A model generated the notes under the pieces. That model had not been told where the DNA came from and searched no databases. It worked only from the letters and a program-made list of their open reading frames with translations. Below are positions 1-8,755 of a stretch of 16,232 bases of DNA, piece by piece (the stretch's first letter is position 1; every line of letters starts with the position of its first letter). The DNA is taken from NCBI GenBank assembly GCA_027347125.1, contig DAIERC010000067.1:1-16232 (forward strand), written 5' to 3'. The stretch comes from Ignavibacteriales bacterium (lineage in GTDB: Bacteria; Bacteroidota; Ignavibacteria; Ignavibacteriales; Ignavibacteriaceae). Made by a program: the position numbers and the translations under genes.

Positions 1-623
1 ACCGCGAACATCATATGGAGCATATCGGCGCTGTAGCTTAAATCATTTCGAGGATAAATATACGGCTGACCGATAGATTTTTTTAAAGAGAAAGCGGCTA
101 TCGTTTTTAGTTTGGCAAGAAGACGGATTATATTTAATTCAATGTCTGCATTATATCCGGCTTCGGGATAGAAAGCAGATAGCGAACTAACCATTGAAGA
201 AAGAATTCCCATAGGGTGAGCAGTAGGCGGAAACCCTTCGAAAAATTTTTTCATGTCTTCGTGAATCAAACTATGATGCGTTAAACCGAACTGGAATTTC
301 TCTAACTCGGTTTTTGAAGGAAGATGACCGAATACAAGCAGATAGCTTACTTCGATAAAATTAGATTTTTCCGCAAGTTCTTCGATCGGGTATCCGCGGT
401 ATCTTAGTATCCCTTTCTCACCGTCTATAAAAGTAATAGCACTTTCACACGAACCGGTATTTCCATAACCGCTGTCTAACGTAATAGCTCCGCTTTTGCT
501 TCTTAACTGGGTGATATCAATTCCGACTTCGCCTTCGGCGCCGACGGTAGTTGGTAAGTCATACTCCTTATCGTGGAGTAGTAATTTGGCAGTATCGGTA
601 ATTGTTAAGTTCTCGTTGTTCAT
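1..623 (-). CDS. gltA: Citrate synthase, N-terminal part (cut by window edge)
   Basis: Condenses acetyl-CoA with oxaloacetate to citrate, the entry step of the TCA cycle, in the cytoplasm. Translating the minus strand from the ATG at 623-621 gives about 207 residues starting MNNENLTITDTAKLL. The type II citrate synthase signature is clear: LDSGYGNTGSCESAITFIDG, then GILRYRGYPIEELA and VSYLLVFGHLP, followed by HEDMKKFFEGFPPTAHPMG. The family is about 430 residues, so roughly half is present; the catalytic His/His/Asp residues lie beyond base 1 and cannot be checked. The start is supported by a GGGGA Shine-Dalgarno 6 nt upstream. Nothing else is encoded between it and hpnE, so it probably has its own promoter in the 490-bp gap. 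The N-terminal 35 residues before the conserved block are typical for the bacterial hexameric type. Confidence 0.93.
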   Translation of the reverse strand, partial: MNNENLTITDTAKLLLHDKEYDLPTTVGAEGEVGIDITQLRSKSGAITLDSGYGNTGSCESAITFIDGEKGILRYRGYPIEELAEKSNFIEVSYLLVFGHLPSKTELEKFQFGLTHHSLIHEDMKKFFEGFPPTAHPMGILSSMVSSLSAFYPEAGYNADIELNIIRLLAKLKTIAAFSLKKSIGQPYIYPRNDLSYSADMLHMMFA

Positions 624-624
624 T

Positions 625-639
625 CCAGATCCCCTCTGG
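625..639 (-). promoter_or_regulatory. Hairpin presenting the gltA Shine-Dalgarno in its loop
   Basis: On the minus strand the sequence is CCAGA-GGGGA-TCTGG, followed by A and the gltA ATG. The two 5-nt arms are perfectly complementary and the 5-nt loop is exactly the Shine-Dalgarno (GGGGA, 6 nt from the start codon). The 3' arm fills the spacer. Whether it forms in vivo or regulates translation is inference; the stem is short. Confidence 0.4.
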
Positions 640-1046
640 TTAAGGTTTTAGAATATTATGTTGATTAAATTTTTCTTAAAATGCTACCATTTCAGGAGAG
701 GATATTATTTGTAACAATTCTAAGTATTAAAATTATTTATTAAGTGCAATAGCTTTTGTTTGTAACCTCCAAGTTTAAATTCTTATAAAAAGAAAAATTA
801 TTTATTATAATGAATAATCATGTGTAGAATTTAAGCACAAGCAGTTAAATATTCAATGTGTTTTTTAATATTCAAGTAATTCCACAAACATCTATCAAAA
901 CGTATGAACTCAATTACTTCGATTTCCGAACAATTTGCCATAATTTTCTGCTGCAAATTTGGTTTTTAAGGACTTTTAAAAATTGTTGAATATTAAATCA
1001 ATACGATAATATATTTTTCATTTACAAGAATAACTGAAATGTAATT

Positions 1047-1072
1047 TTGCATTGGAATTAATTTCAATGCAA
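1047..1072. repeat. 26-bp near-perfect palindrome downstream of hpnE
   Basis: TTGCATTGG-AATTAATT-TCAATGCAA reads almost the same on both strands; 12 of 13 pairs match and the odd pair is G opposite T, which can wobble in RNA. It starts 44 bp past the hpnE stop. No T-tract follows on either strand, so it is not a canonical intrinsic terminator. It may protect the 3' end of the hpn transcript or be a protein-binding site. Confidence 0.5.
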
Positions 1073-1115
1073 TTACCACGACTGCTGGTTTTAAAACTTA
1101 GACGTTTAAAATTTT

Positions 1116-2396
1116 TTAAGAATTAATAATTAAGTCGGCAGCAAGCTTTCCGCTTTTAACGGCGCTTTCAATTGTTGAAGGAAGACCCGTATTTATCCAA
1201 TCACCTGCAAGATACATGTTTAAAAGTTTTGTCTGAGTGTTAGGCCTTTTATTTATTATTTCGTTTGAAGGAATGAATGTAGCTCTTTTTTCTTTTATTA
1301 TTTGGAACGCTGTAATCTCTGTTCTTTTTATTGTGAAAAATTTTTCCAATTCGCCGCACGCCAGGTTAAATATTTCTTCGGTTCCATGTTTTACAAGTTC
1401 GTCGGCGTCGCTAATTACCATCGTTACATGATTAAGATGATTAAAAATCCAGTGGACGGGCGAATTGATTAATCCGTAAAATTTTTCTTTTAGCGGATTC
1501 TTTTTCAGCCACAAATGAACCGATAAGATAGAAGAATAATTCAACTGAAGATCAATATTCAGAAGCGGATCTTTTTTTATTTTATTAAACGCATATAACG
1601 GAACAGCTGATACTACAAAATCAAAGTCTTTAATACTACAGTGCTCTGTAATTATTTCGGTTAATATTCCGCCGTTACTCTTAAGCTCAATTACGCTTTC
1701 GCCTAAATTAACCTTGCCCCCTTTTTTTACTATGTAATCAAAAGCATGGCCGCAATAAGTTTCCGTCAATCCGAATTTCGGAATTAGTATTGTCGCAGCC
1801 TTATTACCTTTAAAAAATATTTCTTTTAATATGCTGGCAAAAATTTTTGCCGAAGCGTTGTTTATGTTTGTATTTAATGCGCCTACAACAAGTATCTCCC
1901 AGAATGCTTTTATCGAACTATCACTTTGATTTTCTCTCTTTAACCATCCGGCAACCGTCATCCTTTCCAGGTCGCGGTTTGAGTAAAACGGAATTTTTGT
2001 AAAGAACGATATAAATCTTAATTTATCTTCTGTTGTTAACGCTTTATATTTCAAAATTGCAAAAAGAAGATTGAACGGATAAATTATTTTTGGAGCCGCA
2101 AGAGGTAAGAGTTCAAAATTTTCGTCAACAAAATTTATTTCCAGGCGATCTTGTGTTATTAAATTTTCTTCGGCACTAATTTCTTTAAGAAAATTTAAAG
2201 TGTAATTGTAGCAGCCCATTAATATATGCTGCCCGTTGTCGATTACATCGCATGTTTCTTTGTCCTTTACTGAATAAGCTCTTCCCCCAAGCTTCGGTGA
2301 AGATTCCAGAAGAGTTACTTTAAAACCGGCTTTGGATAGATAAACAGCCGAGGTGAGCCCGGAAAATCCGCCACCGATTACAATGCATCTTTTCAT
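1116..2396 (-). CDS. hpnE: Hydroxysqualene dehydroxylase, FAD-dependent (HpnE)
   Basis: Last step of the three-enzyme bacterial squalene route: reductive removal of the hydroxyl from hydroxysqualene, giving squalene, on an amine-oxidase/phytoene-desaturase fold. The N-terminus has the Rossmann FAD motif GGGFSGLTSAVYL (from about residue 8), then LLESSPKLGGRAYS. The C-terminus carries the second FAD signature YLAGDWINTGLPSTIESA with VKSGKLAADL. Length (426 aa) fits HpnE. The ATG at 2396-2394 shares one base with the hpnD stop (TGATG), which suggests termination-reinitiation; a TTG one codon upstream (2399) is possible but less likely. By sequence alone it could be mistaken for a carotenoid desaturase. 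The two adjacent synthase genes in hpnC-hpnD-hpnE order make HpnE the better call. Confidence 0.88.
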   Translation of the reverse strand: MKRCIVIGGGFSGLTSAVYLSKAGFKVTLLESSPKLGGRAYSVKDKETCDVIDNGQHILMGCYNYTLNFLKEISAEENLITQDRLEINFVDENFELLPLAAPKIIYPFNLLFAILKYKALTTEDKLRFISFFTKIPFYSNRDLERMTVAGWLKRENQSDSSIKAFWEILVVGALNTNINNASAKIFASILKEIFFKGNKAATILIPKFGLTETYCGHAFDYIVKKGGKVNLGESVIELKSNGGILTEIITEHCSIKDFDFVVSAVPLYAFNKIKKDPLLNIDLQLNYSSILSVHLWLKKNPLKEKFYGLINSPVHWIFNHLNHVTMVISDADELVKHGTEEIFNLACGELEKFFTIKRTEITAFQIIKEKRATFIPSNEIINKRPNTQTKLLNMYLAGDWINTGLPSTIESAVKSGKLAADLIINS

Positions 2397-3238
2397 CAAT
2401 ATACTAAACTGTACTTAGCCCAAACGCGAACTGCTATTCCTACTTTTTCAATTTTAGGAATTTTAATGTTTTTATTATAAACATCGTAATCGGCGTCTAT
2501 AATTCTTTCAAGTAATTTATGATAGATATGTTGCATTGCCCTGGCAGCAAACATTGAATACTTATCGTCAAGGTCTAAATCTTCACTGGCTTTTCTAAAA
2601 TACGATTCGGCTCTTTGCGCCTGGTATTTCATTAAACCGGCAAAGTTATCGTTATAAGTATGGTTGAATATATCTTGTTCCGTATAATAATATTTTTGCA
2701 GGTCTTCCTGTGGAAGATAAATTCTTCCATTGTCCGCATCTTTTTTTACGTCTCTCAATATGTTGGTTAATTGAAGAGCTATTCCAAGATCAACAGCAAA
2801 ATCTTTGGCTGATTTATTTTTGTAGCCGAAAATCTCGATGCACATAAGTCCAACAGTTGAAGCAACCCGGTAACAGTATAGTTTTAAATCTTCAAAAGTA
2901 AGATACCGGTTTTTCTGTAAATCCATTTCCATACCTTTTAAGAGTTCGAAAAACGGGTCTACCGGAATGCTAAATTGTGAAATGGTTTTGCCGAGCTTGT
3001 TTAACAGGTTATAGTCGGAATGTCCCTTTAAAGATTTTTCAAGTTCCACTCTCCATTTATGAAGTTTTTCATATTTCAGGTCAATCGATTCGCTTTCTTC
3101 ATCAACAATATCATCCGTCTTTCGGCAAAAAGCATAAACAGTATTCATCGCATCCCGTTTAACCGTGGGAAGCAAGCTGAAAGCATAGTAAAAACTACTC
3201 TTGCTATTCTTTGTTATTTCTTTTGAAGAATCTGTCAT
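2396..3238 (-). CDS. hpnD: Presqualene diphosphate synthase (HpnD)
   Basis: Condenses two farnesyl diphosphates to presqualene diphosphate. The 280-aa protein has both Mg-diphosphate-binding aspartate motifs of the squalene/phytoene synthase family: DDIVDE at residues 42-47, and NILRDVKKDADNGRIYLP at 159-176 with Asp163 and Asp167. YCYRVASTVGLM at about 121-132 is also characteristic. Its ATG overlaps the hpnC stop by four bases (ATGA), and its own stop overlaps the hpnE ATG, so all three genes are translationally coupled. A phytoene synthase (CrtB) role is the main alternative. Against it is the gene order, with a paralogous synthase immediately before and an HpnE-type flavoenzyme immediately after. 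No obvious Shine-Dalgarno is needed given the overlap. Confidence 0.88.
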   Translation of the reverse strand: MTDSSKEITKNSKSSFYYAFSLLPTVKRDAMNTVYAFCRKTDDIVDEESESIDLKYEKLHKWRVELEKSLKGHSDYNLLNKLGKTISQFSIPVDPFFELLKGMEMDLQKNRYLTFEDLKLYCYRVASTVGLMCIEIFGYKNKSAKDFAVDLGIALQLTNILRDVKKDADNGRIYLPQEDLQKYYYTEQDIFNHTYNDNFAGLMKYQAQRAESYFRKASEDLDLDDKYSMFAARAMQHIYHKLLERIIDADYDVYNKNIKIPKIEKVGIAVRVWAKYSLVY

Positions 3239-4125
3239 TTTATAAACGCCTTTAAAAGCAGAGCCAGAAAATCCTTTTTACTTAATTGCGGTCTTTTATT
3301 CAATACATCATAATCATTTTTTCTGATTCTATCAAGCACCGTTTGCCCGCCCAGAACAGTCCATTTAATCTCAAACTTCAACAGACCATGGAGGAATGAA
3401 AATAAGTTTTTCCCTTCATCAAAAAGGCGCTGCGCCCGGTTAACATTATAAGTTAATAACTTCTTTAAATTAAGGTTATTTTCATTTAACTCAAACATTT
3501 TTTCACTAACACCGAATTTTTCCATCTCATCCGCAGGGAGATAAATTCTTCCCTTCTTATAATCTACGGCAGTATCCTGTAAAAAATTTGTAAGCTGCAA
3601 AGCGGTACAGATCTTATCCGAATACCGGAATGCTTTTTCATCACGTATTCCGCTTAGCTCCAAAATCAATCTGCCAACCGGATTTGCCGAATATTTGCAG
3701 TACTCCAATACATCATCGAAATTATTATATCTTTTCTTAACAACATCCTGCTTAAATGCTTTTAACAGATCGAAAAACAAAACGGGGGAAAGATTCTTCT
3801 CTTTAATAGTGGAATAAAGCGCAAGTTCCAACGGTTCTTCAAAATTTTCAGTAATTAAATTCCTTAACCTGTTTTCAAATTTATTAAGTTCAATAAGCCT
3901 TGTTGTTTCCGCAAGCTCTCCTTCGTCGGCAAAATCATCGGCGGTACGGGCGAACCAATAAATTATTGCAACGTGTTTTCTTAATTCTTCCGGAACAAGA
4001 AAAGAAACAACGGGAAAATTTTCATAATGATTTTTTGCAAAGCTTAATGCTTCTTTGTACGCAGATTGTTTTTCAATTTCCGTATAGCTCTTACCCGCTT
4101 GTTGAAGATTATCATTCTCAGGCAT
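3235..4125 (-). CDS. hpnC: Hydroxysqualene synthase (HpnC)
   Basis: Converts presqualene diphosphate to hydroxysqualene, the middle step between HpnD and HpnE. The 296-aa product belongs to the squalene/phytoene synthase superfamily: WFARTADDFADEGE (DDFADE at 63-68) and LTNFLQDTAVDYKKGRIYLP (Asp184 and Asp188) are the two aspartate-rich motifs, and YCKYSANPVGRLIL (about 142-155) is typical of HpnC rather than HpnD. It is paralogous to the next gene but clearly diverged. It is first in the coupled operon. The ATG at 4125-4123 has only a weak purine stretch (AAAGAG) upstream. The divergent gap to prfC must hold the operon promoter. No squalene-hopene cyclase is in the window, so the final product (hopanoid or another triterpenoid) cannot be decided here. 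Confidence 0.88.
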   Translation of the reverse strand: MPENDNLQQAGKSYTEIEKQSAYKEALSFAKNHYENFPVVSFLVPEELRKHVAIIYWFARTADDFADEGELAETTRLIELNKFENRLRNLITENFEEPLELALYSTIKEKNLSPVLFFDLLKAFKQDVVKKRYNNFDDVLEYCKYSANPVGRLILELSGIRDEKAFRYSDKICTALQLTNFLQDTAVDYKKGRIYLPADEMEKFGVSEKMFELNENNLNLKKLLTYNVNRAQRLFDEGKNLFSFLHGLLKFEIKWTVLGGQTVLDRIRKNDYDVLNKRPQLSKKDFLALLLKAFIK

Positions 4126-4387
4126 TACAGCTCTTTGTAATTTATGGCAAACACGCCATTTTATATTTTGTTATATAATTATTAAATAGTTAAATTTACA
4201 ATATCAAAATAATATTTTTTAGCAATTATTCTATGAAGTTGACCTGGACATATAAAAACATTCGATCGATAATCTCCGCTTCACTTATTTCCGAATTCTT
4301 CTACTAGGGCAGCGCTTAGGTTCCTATCACTTTGCATCATCATTTTTTAACAATTATACATGTAATAAAACTTAGACCGCATAATTT
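4126..4387. other. Divergent intergenic region hpnC / prfC
   Basis: This AT-rich 262-bp gap carries start signals for both directions. Towards hpnC several TTG-n17/18-TA-rich pairs can be drawn but none stands out. ATGGC-N6-GCCAT at 4144-4159, in the hpnC 5' leader, could be a small hairpin or a protein site. No ORF or RNA gene is visible. Confidence 0.5.
4332..4360 (+). promoter_or_regulatory. Possible prfC promoter
   Basis: TTGCAT (4332-4337), a 17-nt spacer and TATACA (4355-4360) resemble a sigma-70 promoter whose start would fall about 20 nt before the prfC ATG. The -35 box is poor (TTG only). No Shine-Dalgarno is visible before prfC. Tentative. Confidence 0.3.
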
Positions 4388-6010
4388 ATGGCTAATATAA
4401 AAGAAATAAACAGAAGAAGAACATTTGCAATTATTTCGCACCCCGACGCAGGTAAGACCACGTTAACAGAAAAATTTCTTCTTTACGGCGGAGCCTTGCA
4501 ATTGGCTGGTTCCGTAACGGCTAGAAAAAATCAACGATCTTCCACATCAGATTGGATGGAACTGGAAAAGAAACGAGGTATTTCAGTAAGTTCCACCGTA
4601 CTTCAATTTGATTACAAAGATTATAAAATCAATCTGCTTGATACTCCCGGTCACGAAGATTTTTCGGAAGATACATACCGGGTTTTAACCGCCGTAGATG
4701 CGGTTGTAATGGTTATTGATGCCGCAAAAGGAATAGAGGCACAAACTAGAAAACTTTTTGAGGTATGCCGTAAAAGGGCAATACCTATTTTTACTTTCAT
4801 CAATAAACTTGATAGGCCAACTTTAGAACCATTGGCACTTTTGGATGAAATAGAGAATGTCCTAGGCATCGGGGCTTTTCCGATGAACTATCCGCTCGGA
4901 ACCGGTATAGATTTTAAAGGCGTTTTCGACCGGATAGACAAACAGATACATCTGTTTGAAAAAACAACCGGCGGTTCTTATAAAGCACCGGTATCTGTTA
5001 TGAATTTATCGGACAATGTAGTAAAGGAAAAATTAAGCGGAGAGAGTTATGCAAAACTTACCGAAGAATTGGAGATGCTGGACACGGCCGGAGAACAGTA
5101 TGATTCGGATAGGGTTCTTAACGGCACATTAACTCCCGTTTTCTTCGGCAGTGCAATGAACAATTTTGGTGTTCAGCTTTTGCTGGACGGGTTTTTAAAA
5201 TATGCAATCCCGCCGGCCCCAAGAAACAGCGCTCAGGGAATAATAAAACCTGAAAACGATTTGTTCTCCGGATTCATATTTAAGATTCAGGCTAATATGG
5301 ATCCCAAACACCGGGACAGAATTGCCTTCTTAAGAATTTGTTCGGGAAAATTTACCAGGGATATGCAGGCAATACATATTAAGAGCGGAAAGAAAATCAG
5401 GCTTTCAAACTCGCAAAAACTTTTCGGGCAAGAAAGAGAAACGGTTGACGAAGCGTATCCGGGCGATATAATCGGTTTTGTAGGTAATTCAAATTTTGGA
5501 ATTGGCGATACAATATCGGAAGACGCGGATATAATTTATCATGAAATACCGAAGTTCGCACCTGAGCATTTTGTATTTATGCACAACCCGAATCCGTCTA
5601 ATTATAAAAAATTCAGGGACGGTTTGGACCAGCTTTTACAGGAAGGAGTAATACAGGCTTATTATCTGAAAAGCTCTTACCAAAAAGTTCCGGTGCTTGG
5701 CGCGGTAGGCCCGCTGCAGTTTGAAGTAGTGCAATACAGACTTGAAAGCGAATACGGGGCAGAATCCAGACTGGAACAAACAAACTGGAAAGTAATGCGA
5801 TGGCTTTCACCCGAAATTAGCGCCGAGCAACAATCTCAAATACTACTACCTGCAGGAGCAGCCTGGGCGCTTGATTCCGAAGAAAGAACGATTGTTCTAT
5901 TTACCAGTGAATGGTCTATGAATTATTTTATTGAAAAAAATCCGAAAGTAGAATTATCCGATATTCCGTTTAACATAGCAAACCTGGAACTAAAACAAAC
6001 AGGCAGTTAA
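4388..6010 (+). CDS. prfC: Peptide chain release factor 3 (RF3), translational GTPase
   Basis: Class II release factor: a GTPase that removes RF1/RF2 from the ribosome after peptide release. The 540-aa length is normal for RF3. GTPase motifs are in order: G1 HPDAGKTT (18-25) within IISHPDAGKTTLTEKFLLYGG, the switch I region KKRGISVSSTV (61-71), G3 DTPGHEDFSEDTYR (85-98) and G4 NKLD (139-142). RF3-specific blocks follow, including FTFINKLDRPTLEP and, near the C-terminus, LGAVGPLQFEVVQYRLESEY. The RGISVSS sequence and the C-terminal block separate it from EF-G. It is single in its orientation, between the divergent hpn operon and the convergent receptor gene. The ATG lacks a visible Shine-Dalgarno, but the protein starts in register with known RF3 N-termini. 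Confidence 0.95.
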   Translation: MANIKEINRRRTFAIISHPDAGKTTLTEKFLLYGGALQLAGSVTARKNQRSSTSDWMELEKKRGISVSSTVLQFDYKDYKINLLDTPGHEDFSEDTYRVLTAVDAVVMVIDAAKGIEAQTRKLFEVCRKRAIPIFTFINKLDRPTLEPLALLDEIENVLGIGAFPMNYPLGTGIDFKGVFDRIDKQIHLFEKTTGGSYKAPVSVMNLSDNVVKEKLSGESYAKLTEELEMLDTAGEQYDSDRVLNGTLTPVFFGSAMNNFGVQLLLDGFLKYAIPPAPRNSAQGIIKPENDLFSGFIFKIQANMDPKHRDRIAFLRICSGKFTRDMQAIHIKSGKKIRLSNSQKLFGQERETVDEAYPGDIIGFVGNSNFGIGDTISEDADIIYHEIPKFAPEHFVFMHNPNPSNYKKFRDGLDQLLQEGVIQAYYLKSSYQKVPVLGAVGPLQFEVVQYRLESEYGAESRLEQTNWKVMRWLSPEISAEQQSQILLPAGAAWALDSEERTIVLFTSEWSMNYFIEKNPKVELSDIPFNIANLELKQTGS

Positions 6011-6029
6011 TTTTTATTATTAAAATAAC

Positions 6030-6058
6030 AAATCATCCCTCATTGCGCGGGATGATTT
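6030..6058. terminator. Bidirectional hairpin terminator between prfC and receptor gene
   Basis: A perfect 10-bp stem, AAATCATCCC (6030-6039) with GGGATGATTT (6049-6058), encloses a 9-nt loop. It lies 20 bp past prfC and 20 bp past the convergent receptor gene. Flanks are AT-rich on both sides without a pure T-run, so strength is uncertain. Confidence 0.65.
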
Positions 6059-6078
6059 ATTAAATTAGAATCTATAGA

Positions 6079-8499
6079 TTAAATATCCTCGCCGCTTACA
6101 TCATTATCCGGTTGTTCATTACCGGGCATATCTTCTTTTTTATAATTATTAAAATTAAACCTTAAGTTAAGCATAACAATAGGTGCTTCCCTTGTAAAAT
6201 AACTTGATGTCCGGAAATCTGGCCCCTGCGAAGAAAACTCATGCTTCGCTGTTTTAAACAAGTCCCTAACCTGCAAGGTTAAAGATAATTTCTTTTCAAG
6301 CAGATCCTGTTTAAGCGCAAAGTCGGTCATAAAAAATCCTTCCCATCTTCCCTGTGAAGATACCGTAGGACTATTATACCTAACATTTAACTGAAGCATT
6401 GTTGAGCCAGTAACTTTTAAGCCGTTGCTTATACGCATCGACCAGTTAAAACTTTCTCTAGAAAAAGGTTCGTTATAAAGTATTCCTTCAATTTTGTAAT
6501 TATAAACGTTGCCGGTAAGACTAACATTCCAAATTTTTAATGGATCGTAAGTAGCCATAAATTCGGAGCCAAGCGAATAATCGGTTCCTACGTTATCGAA
6601 AGTAGTAAGGGTTACGTTTTCTGAATAAACCGAATTTACTCTTTCAATTTTATTGTGATTTACCCTGTAATAAAAATCATTTGAAAATGAAACGCCGACC
6701 CAAAATGTTTGAAAGCTCAGATCATACGAATCAATAAACTCCGGTTTAAGATCAGGATTTCCGCGGCGTATATTATTTGCGTCTGTCCATGTATAAAAGG
6801 GTTCCAGGTTCCAATCGCTCGGCCTATCAATCCTCCGTGTATAACTTAACATCGCCTGGGTTTCTTCGCTAAATTTATATGAGGTATGCGCTGCCGGGAA
6901 AAGATCCCATCTGTCTATTGAAAAATTCTGATTTTTTTCTTCAAGTTTAATTGTTCTATAAGTGTATTCGGTTCTTAAACCTCCCTGAAACCCAAAATTT
7001 CCCCATATATCGGAATACATTGAATAAGCCGCCAGCTCGCTTATTTTGGAATTTACGTTATTGCTGAAATCGGGCTGGAATTCATAAACATTTGATTGAG
7101 TACTAAACTGGTAAAGCTCGTTTACTGTTTGGGAAATTTCTATTTCACCTTTTGAGCCGGCCTCAAATTTTCTTTTTTCTCCCAACGGTAAGACGTAATC
7201 TATCTTGCCCCTGAATCCGGCTTCAGGCCCGTTCTCAATAGTCTTTTTTCCTCCGAACTGTTGCTGCTCCTGAATTTCGGCGGACAAAGTAGATTCATCG
7301 GAAGTGTGATGGCTTAAGAAGAATTCGCCGGACAGTTCATGCCCGGAAGTTGAAAACTTATGTGTGTAATTGGAATTGATTGCATAAAAATTTCCGGAAC
7401 GGCTGCTCTTGTTTCTACTTAGGTAAAGAAAATTTTGCGGTTCTAAAATAGACCATTCGCTGTAGTTCAAAAACGAATTATTATTCTGCTCCCTGGTACC
7501 GAAGCGGCCTCCGAAACTTAAACGATCGCTTTGACCAAGATTAAAATCTATTCCGCCTCTTAAGCCGAAAGAGATCCTGCCGCGCTCACGCGTTCCGGTT
7601 GAATTAACAATGGAAACGTTGTTTAAATAATCAAATTGTTGCTCTTCCCTGCTTGTGCCCGGGAAAAAACGACGGTTATAATCCAAACCGAAATTATAAG
7701 TAAGCAACGAAGTTTTGTGCTCGAATAAAAAGTCCCCGCCGAATTTATCATTTGCGCCGGCGTTTAAGTTAGCTATGCCGCTCAGTCCGAAATTTTTATT
7801 TTTCTTCATAACAATATTTATTATCCCGGCGTTTCCTTCGGGGTCGTACTTAGCGGAAGGATTAGTAATTATTTCAATATTTTCTATTGAACTTGCCGGT
7901 ATCTGTTGAAGCGCATCCTGGGCATCCATAACCGACGGACGGCCGTCTATAAGCACCGTAAAACTAGAGCTTCCTCTTAAACTTACGGTGCCGTCTATAT
8001 CAACCGAAATTGACGGAATATTTTCAAGAACATCCGCGGCGTTCCCTGAGATGGCAGTTTGCATCTGGTTTACATCAATTACCTTTTTGTCTATACGGTA
8101 CGTAACAGGCGATCTTTCTCCCTGAACAACCACATTCTGTAAATTTATTGCGGAAGGTTTTATGTAAATATTACCAAGGTCAATATTAGAACCGGCAAAC
8201 GAAATATTTTTTAACACTTTTTTTTCATAACCGATAAACTGAACATTAAGAAAATAGCTTCCATGGACAATCCCTGTTAAAGAAAACTTTCCTTCTTTAT
8301 TGGTAACGGTACCGGTAACCTGAGTGCTATCTTTTTGAGATAGAAGAATAATATTTGCGTATTCAATTGGCACCTTTTCATTTAAATCCGATACTTTGCC
8401 GGATATCGTTCCGCCTCTTCTCTCCTGGCGTTGCTGGGCAAAATCTAAATAAGTTGAAGCAGTTAAAAAGATAAATAGGACAGTAACTTTATAAAACAT
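6079..8499 (-). CDS. TonB-dependent-type outer-membrane receptor (OMP_b-brl_3 family)
   Basis: Outer-membrane beta-barrel protein of the Bacteroidota/Chlorobiota type, probably importing a substrate that cannot be told from sequence. Order of parts in the 806 aa: signal peptide (about 1-21, ending near DFA-QQ); a carboxypeptidase-regulatory-like beta domain (about 31-115, GTISGKVSDLNEKVP to VQFIGYEKK); a plug domain (about 123-237, with ADVLENIPSISVDIDGTVSL, VLIDGRP and YDPEGNAGIINIVMKK); then a barrel rich in alternating aromatic/polar strands. It ends with strand PIVMLNLRFNFNNYKK and a short acidic tail. The start at 8499 has an AAGGGG Shine-Dalgarno 5 nt upstream. It is a single gene, not paired with a SusD-like lipoprotein, so a polysaccharide-uptake pair is not supported. 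Family is confident; substrate is unknown. Confidence 0.88.
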   Translation of the reverse strand: MFYKVTVLFIFLTASTYLDFAQQRQERRGGTISGKVSDLNEKVPIEYANIILLSQKDSTQVTGTVTNKEGKFSLTGIVHGSYFLNVQFIGYEKKVLKNISFAGSNIDLGNIYIKPSAINLQNVVVQGERSPVTYRIDKKVIDVNQMQTAISGNAADVLENIPSISVDIDGTVSLRGSSSFTVLIDGRPSVMDAQDALQQIPASSIENIEIITNPSAKYDPEGNAGIINIVMKKNKNFGLSGIANLNAGANDKFGGDFLFEHKTSLLTYNFGLDYNRRFFPGTSREEQQFDYLNNVSIVNSTGTRERGRISFGLRGGIDFNLGQSDRLSFGGRFGTREQNNNSFLNYSEWSILEPQNFLYLSRNKSSRSGNFYAINSNYTHKFSTSGHELSGEFFLSHHTSDESTLSAEIQEQQQFGGKKTIENGPEAGFRGKIDYVLPLGEKRKFEAGSKGEIEISQTVNELYQFSTQSNVYEFQPDFSNNVNSKISELAAYSMYSDIWGNFGFQGGLRTEYTYRTIKLEEKNQNFSIDRWDLFPAAHTSYKFSEETQAMLSYTRRIDRPSDWNLEPFYTWTDANNIRRGNPDLKPEFIDSYDLSFQTFWVGVSFSNDFYYRVNHNKIERVNSVYSENVTLTTFDNVGTDYSLGSEFMATYDPLKIWNVSLTGNVYNYKIEGILYNEPFSRESFNWSMRISNGLKVTGSTMLQLNVRYNSPTVSSQGRWEGFFMTDFALKQDLLEKKLSLTLQVRDLFKTAKHEFSSQGPDFRTSSYFTREAPIVMLNLRFNFNNYKKEDMPGNEQPDNDVSGEDI

Positions 8500-8755
8500 G
8501 CTAACCCCTTTTATGAAATTGAAGAAAAACTAATTAGCTTTAATTTGACAAGATCATTTAAAATAAAGTTTAAAAAGGTTTTGAAGATATGAAAATAATT
8601 TTAAAATTCAGGAAATAATTACCGTTATATTCAACGCAGGTAAGAAATCATACCTATTGTCTGAAACTTTTAATAAATTACTTCTTGCTTACGGAAATAA
8701 TTGTAGTTTGTTCTATAAAATTATTACTTAAATTTTTTACGGCAGGGTATTTATT
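8500..8755. other. Divergent intergenic region receptor / serine acetyltransferase
   Basis: This AT-rich 256-bp gap has no supported gene. A perfect TTGACA lies at 8545-8550 on the plus strand, but 16-18 nt downstream only GTTTAA/TTTAAA is found, so promoter status for the downstream gene is weak. I saw no terminator or polycysteine ORF here, unlike the gap before cysK. Confidence 0.45.

Larger units (their letters stand above)
624..1115. other. Intergenic region upstream of gltA, no gene seen
   Basis: This 492-bp stretch is very AT-rich and lies upstream of gltA and downstream of hpnE. I found no ORF of useful length and no RNA gene. It should contain the gltA promoter, but I could not choose a convincing -35/-10 pair. 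Visible small structures are TTTGTAAC repeated directly at 708-715 and 759-766, an inverted pair AAGTAATT (874-881) and AATTACTT (912-919), and the palindrome at 1047-1072 listed separately. Confidence 0.6.

Noticed and set aside
624..1115. Hidden small gene or RNA in the gap before gltA
   Set aside because: Frames are broken by frequent stops (the best ATG ORFs are only a few codons) and no tRNA-like or conserved RNA motif was seen.
2396..4125. Phytoene synthase (crtB/crtM) annotation for the two prenyl synthases
   Set aside because: Two adjacent diverged synthases followed by an HpnE-like flavoenzyme, in C-D-E order, match the squalene module; not formally excluded without phylogeny.
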